In this document: one piece after another, positions 61,169 through 64,000 of the stretch
Layout: every line of letters starts with the position of its first letter
Numbering within the stretch: the stretch's first letter is position 1
Notes under the pieces: generated by a model
The model's input: the letters and a program-made list of their open reading frames with translations, nothing else
Database searches by the model: none
Told to the model about the DNA's origin: nothing
Origin: Chryseobacterium flavum
Lineage (GTDB): Bacteria; Bacteroidota; Bacteroidia; Flavobacteriales; Weeksellaceae
Assembly: GCF_003385595.1 (NCBI RefSeq)
Contig: NZ_QNUE01000006.1
Span: forward strand, 62,001-126,000
Length of the DNA stretch: 64,000 nucleotides
Reading direction: 5' to 3'
Translations under genes and position numbers: made by a program

Positions 61169-62119
61169 TTACACGGTTATGCTGCTGTCAATTACCTGGT
61201 TGTTCCAGGAGATATGCTGTACGTTTTTATTGATATCGAAGTGAAAATCTATTCTGCCTAAAAGAAGACCGGCCCAGCCTACCTGGTTAACCAATACGTT
61301 TTTACCCTGTCTGTTGGTATATGTCTGAGGTTCCGGAAGAAAAGTATGGGTATGTCCGCCCAGAATAATATCAATGTTCTCTGTTCGGGCGGCCAGAATT
61401 TTGTCACTTATTTTATTAGGCTCGTCTCTATAGTCATACCCGATATGGGAAAGGCAGATGACAAGATCGCATTTTAAGTCATTTTTAAGGAGATTTGAGT
61501 AGTGTTGTGCTACATCTACCGGATCAGAATATACCGTTTCTCCATACTGCTTTTTACCTACAAGACCTTCCAGTTGAATTCCAACTCCGAAAATACCTAC
61601 TTTGATTCCGTCTTTATTAAAAATTTTGTATTGGGAAGTCTTTCCGTCCAGAACGGTATTTTTAAAATCGTAATTGGAACAGATGAATGGAAATTTTGCA
61701 TTTGGAAGAACTTTTAAGAATCCATCCAATCCATTGTCGAAATCATGATTTCCCATGGTAGAAGCATCATATTTCATCATAGACATTAATTTGAACTCCA
61801 GCTCTCCTCCAAAAAAGTTAAAATAAGGAGTTCCCTGAAAGATATCTCCTGAATCAAGAAGCAGAACATTGCTTTCCTGATTTCTGATTTGCTGAATCAA
61901 GCTTGCTCTTCTTGCAAAGCCTCCCTGATCAGGGTTTTTTGTGTAACTTGAATCAAAAGGTTCTATTCTGCTATGCTGATCATTAGTATGGAGAATAGTA
62001 AGTTTATGGGCATACTTTAATCCTGGAATAGCTAATTCCTCTGCCTTCATCATGCCGGGAGCTAAAGCCATTGCTAAAGTACCGCCGCCAATTGCTTTTA
62101 AAAAACTTTTTCTATCCAT
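61169..62119 (-). CDS. 5'-nucleotidase-type metallophosphoesterase domain protein, exported
   Basis: The 316-residue protein starts with an export signal (MDRKSFLKAIGGGTLAMALAPGMM) and holds the N-terminal metal-binding domain of 5'-nucleotidases: ILHTNDQHSRIEPF, LLLDSGDIFQGTPYFN, TMGNHDFDNGLDGF, CLSHIGYDY and IDIILGGHTHTFL. The usual C-terminal nucleotide-binding domain is missing here but is encoded by the gene just upstream, whose stop overlaps this start (TAATG). Together the two would form one periplasmic nucleotidase. Confidence 0.9.
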   Translation of the reverse strand: MDRKSFLKAIGGGTLAMALAPGMMKAEELAIPGLKYAHKLTILHTNDQHSRIEPFDSSYTKNPDQGGFARRASLIQQIRNQESNVLLLDSGDIFQGTPYFNFFGGELEFKLMSMMKYDASTMGNHDFDNGLDGFLKVLPNAKFPFICSNYDFKNTVLDGKTSQYKIFNKDGIKVGIFGVGIQLEGLVGKKQYGETVYSDPVDVAQHYSNLLKNDLKCDLVICLSHIGYDYRDEPNKISDKILAARTENIDIILGGHTHTFLPEPQTYTNRQGKNVLVNQVGWAGLLLGRIDFHFDINKNVQHISWNNQVIDSSITV

Positions 62120-62877
62120 TATTTCTTCCCGATAAAATTTAAACGAACATCTGAGCCTACTACAACTTCAGGAGATTTTTTAAAATAATCAATAAATAAA
62201 TCTCTCATTTTAATTCCTGTAGCAATGGTTTCTCCTTTGGCAAAAAATTTCATATTGTCCCCACCCAGTGCAAGATAGTCTGAAGTGGCAATATAATAAT
62301 CTTTAGCCGGATCTACTGTTTTTCCGTTGATTAAAGATTTGATTACCTGTCCGTTATTTGTTTCAATATATAAATGAGAAACAGGATTGTTGACCTGTGT
62401 TTTTGCATAATATTCAAACAGATCCTGTAAATCTGCTCCTTTCATTTTTACAATCACCACTTCATTTTCAAAAGGCATAACTTCAAAAACATTTTTCAGC
62501 ATGATATCACCTTTCGCGATTGTTGTACGGATCCCCCCGATATTGATTAATGCGGCATCCACATTCTTCTTAAGGTTTGTTTTTGCCCATTCGTTTCCAC
62601 CTTCAAATGTATAATCTGCTAAAAGATTACCCAGATTGCTATTGTCTCCCTGCTTGGTAAGATCTACACTTGTGTGAGAGATTTTCTGGTTCATTTCTTT
62701 GTCCAGTTTCAGCTTATAGGGCTCAATCACTTTTACAAACTCCTCATCATTTTTTAGTTCGTTATTAATAGAAATATTTTTCCGGGTCTGTACATTTGCA
62801 ATTTGCAGCGGGGAAGCTGTTTTGCAGGCCGTAAGTGACACCAAAGCAATTCCTAGTAACAAGAATTTATTTTTCAT
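62119..62877 (-). CDS. 5'-nucleotidase C-terminal domain lipoprotein
   Basis: The product (252 residues from the ATG at 62877) has a lipoprotein signal (KFLLLGIALVSLTAC) and a single 5'-nucleotidase C-terminal domain: NLLADYTFEGG, DAALINIGGIRTTIAKGDI, VFEVMPFENEVVIVKMKGADL and YYIATSDYLALGGDNMKFF. The long start at 62898 overlaps a perfect promoter box and is rejected. It is the first gene of a four-gene operon ending in recO. Confidence 0.9.
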   Translation of the reverse strand: MKNKFLLLGIALVSLTACKTASPLQIANVQTRKNISINNELKNDEEFVKVIEPYKLKLDKEMNQKISHTSVDLTKQGDNSNLGNLLADYTFEGGNEWAKTNLKKNVDAALINIGGIRTTIAKGDIMLKNVFEVMPFENEVVIVKMKGADLQDLFEYYAKTQVNNPVSHLYIETNNGQVIKSLINGKTVDPAKDYYIATSDYLALGGDNMKFFAKGETIATGIKMRDLFIDYFKKSPEVVVGSDVRLNFIGKK

Positions 62878-62895
62878 AATATCTTTTAGTATATG

Positions 62896-62903
62896 CAAAT
62901 ATA
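62896..62903 (-). promoter_or_regulatory. -7 promoter box of the nucleotidase-porZ-recO operon
   Basis: The minus strand reads TATATTTG, a perfect TAnnTTTG box 18 nt before the ATG at 62877. Confidence 0.5.
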
Positions 62904-62984
62904 ACCATATGAATAATAAAACATTATTATTTGTTACAAATTCTTATTGTAAATTATTAAATTTGACAAAAATAATTCGAACAG

Positions 62985-63857
62985 ATGAGCATTTTAAAAG
63001 GAGTAGGTGTTGCATTGGTAACACCCTTTAATGAAGATTTATCCGTTGACTTCGACAGTTTAACAAAACTTGTTGAATATAATATTGAAAACGGAACCAA
63101 TTACTTAGTAGTATTGGGAACTACAGCGGAAGCTGCTACACTTTCTGCTGAGGAAAAGAAACAGGTAATTGAGCATATCATTAAGGTAAATAATAAACGT
63201 CTTCCGTTAGTATTGGGGATAGGCGGTAACAATACTCTTGAAGTCAAGAAACAGATAGAAGAAGCTGATCTTTCTGCGTTTGAAGCTGTACTTTCTGTTT
63301 CGCCATATTATAACAAACCTAACCAGGAGGGACTTTATCAGCATTACAAGGCTTTAGCTTCAACCGGGAAAAATATTATTATTTATAATGTCCCTTCAAG
63401 GACAGGACAAAATATTGAAGCTGATACAACAATCCGTATTGCAAAAGAATTTCCGAATTTATTTATGATTAAGGAAGCAGCACCAAATATTCTTCAGTAT
63501 TTTGATATCTTAAGAAAAAAGCCTGAAGGCTTTTCACTGGTTTCCGGAGATGATGAATTTACACTTCCTGTAACCCTTGCTGGAGGAAATGGAGTTATTT
63601 CTGTAATAGGACAGGGGTATCCGAAAGAGTTTTCTACCATGGTGCAGCTTGCTTTTGAAGGTAAAGTAAAAGAAGCTTATGAAATTCATAATAAACTTGT
63701 AGAAATTACCCGTTTGATTTTTGCTGAAGGAAACCCTTGCGGAATTAAAGTGGTATTGGCTGAAAAAGGGATTATCAAGAATTATCTGAGACTTCCCTTA
63801 GTTCAGGCTTCAGAAGGTCTTTACTCTAAGATTAAAGCTGAAATGAATAACATTTAA
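62985..63857 (+). CDS. dapA: 4-hydroxy-tetrahydrodipicolinate synthase
   Basis: The 290-residue protein has all DapA features: GVGVALVTPFNEDLSVDFDSL, VVLGTTAEAATLSAEEK, SVSPYYNKPNQEGLYQHY, the active-site Tyr in IIYNVPSRTGQN and the Schiff-base Lys in FMIKEA. It condenses pyruvate with aspartate semialdehyde in lysine and diaminopimelate synthesis. It is transcribed divergently from the nucleotidase operon and ends in a strong terminator. Confidence 0.95.
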   Translation: MSILKGVGVALVTPFNEDLSVDFDSLTKLVEYNIENGTNYLVVLGTTAEAATLSAEEKKQVIEHIIKVNNKRLPLVLGIGGNNTLEVKKQIEEADLSAFEAVLSVSPYYNKPNQEGLYQHYKALASTGKNIIIYNVPSRTGQNIEADTTIRIAKEFPNLFMIKEAAPNILQYFDILRKKPEGFSLVSGDDEFTLPVTLAGGNGVISVIGQGYPKEFSTMVQLAFEGKVKEAYEIHNKLVEITRLIFAEGNPCGIKVVLAEKGIIKNYLRLPLVQASEGLYSKIKAEMNNI

Positions 63858-63890
63858 GCTATTCAGGATAAATATAATCAAAACATAAAG

Positions 63891-63919
63891 GTGAAAAGTT
63901 GCGGCTTTTCACTTTTTTT
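63891..63919 (+). terminator. Terminator after dapA
   Basis: GTGAAAAG (63891-63898) pairs perfectly with CTTTTCAC (63905-63912) around TTGCGG, followed by a run of T. Confidence 0.88.
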
Positions 63920-63939
63920 AATTACAATTCAATTAAGTT

Positions 63940-64000
63940 ATGATATTAAAAGAAGCTACAGAAAAAGATATTCCCCTTATTCAGGAGCTTGCGGGAAGGT
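63940..64000 (+). CDS. N-terminal fragment of a GNAT-like acetyltransferase (cut by window end)
   Basis: The frame begins MILKEATEKDIPLIQELAGR and runs off the window. The start is typical of GNAT acetyltransferases (a short strand followed by xDIPLIQEL). Too little is visible for more. Confidence 0.55.
   Translation, partial: MILKEATEKDIPLIQELAGR

Overview
The window looks like a chromosomal segment of a Bacteroidota bacterium of the family Weeksellaceae, most likely Chryseobacterium or a close relative. The base composition is AT-rich. Promoters carry the Bacteroidota -7 box TAnnTTTG, several with TTTG 19-20 nt upstream. There is a PorZ-type type IX secretion protein with a C-terminal sorting domain, and protein families common in this group (DUF6493, TerD/TelA/TerC, a DUF4822 lipoprotein). 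No rRNA, prophage, complete insertion sequence or CRISPR array was seen.

Region 1 (1-10.7 kb) is ordinary housekeeping and accessory sequence: a TPR/AraC-type regulator, a Na+/H+ antiporter, a metallo-beta-lactamase-fold hydrolase, a two-repeat DUF4822 lipoprotein, a DUF434 protein, TatD, purine nucleoside phosphorylase and a glyoxalase-fold protein.

Region 2 (10.7-30.1 kb) is the most interesting part. Six overlapping genes (10737-18298) encode a MoxR AAA+ ATPase, a vWA-like protein and probable beta-propeller and membrane partners, matching the MoxR-vWA-beta-propeller ternary systems. Next come two tiny ORFs (42 and 41 codons). Each uses all 20 amino acids, and each is followed by an intrinsic terminator whose 5' arm can also pair with the distal part of the ORF. 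This layout suggests transcription attenuators that sense loss of almost any aminoacyl-tRNA. Directly behind the second terminator lies an array of 11 tRNA-like genes (His, Lys, Arg, Pro, Glu, Ile, Asn, Cys, Tyr, Thr-like, Lys). Several are abnormal, including one without a D arm. They are interspersed with four copies of a previously unrecognised hairpin with a conserved loop motif and compensatory stem changes. The array leads into an RNA-processing operon: YkuK-type RNase H-like protein, cyclic-phosphate-processing receiver domain protein, Rnl2-type RNA ligase and DEDD 3'-5' exonuclease. Two paralogous DUF6493 helical-repeat proteins and a SWIM zinc-finger protein follow. I read the whole as a tRNA-damage response locus: sensing by leader peptides, replacement or decoy tRNAs, and RNA repair, embedded in a conflict-type ATPase system. 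The mechanism is inference; the pieces are visible in the sequence.

Region 3 (30-41 kb) holds a glyoxalase-fold gene, two orphan HTH genes, a SulP transporter and a tellurite-resistance/stress cluster (HAD, phosphoribosyltransferase, TerD, TelA, unknown, TerD, TerC), then a TetR regulator with a clear operator and its DUF1348 partner.

Region 4 (41-64 kb) is mixed metabolism: a catalase-family protein, FKBP isomerase, an Rrf2 regulator sharing an operator with the neighbouring NAD(P)-binding gene, M23 peptidase, GpsA, malate:quinone oxidoreductase, an ANT(6)-like nucleotidyltransferase, GMC oxidoreductase, and an SDR dehydrogenase next to a glucosidase gene interrupted by one in-frame TGA. 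Then comes the operon nucleotidase C-domain / metallophosphoesterase / PorZ / RecO, then dapA and the start of a GNAT gene cut by the window end.
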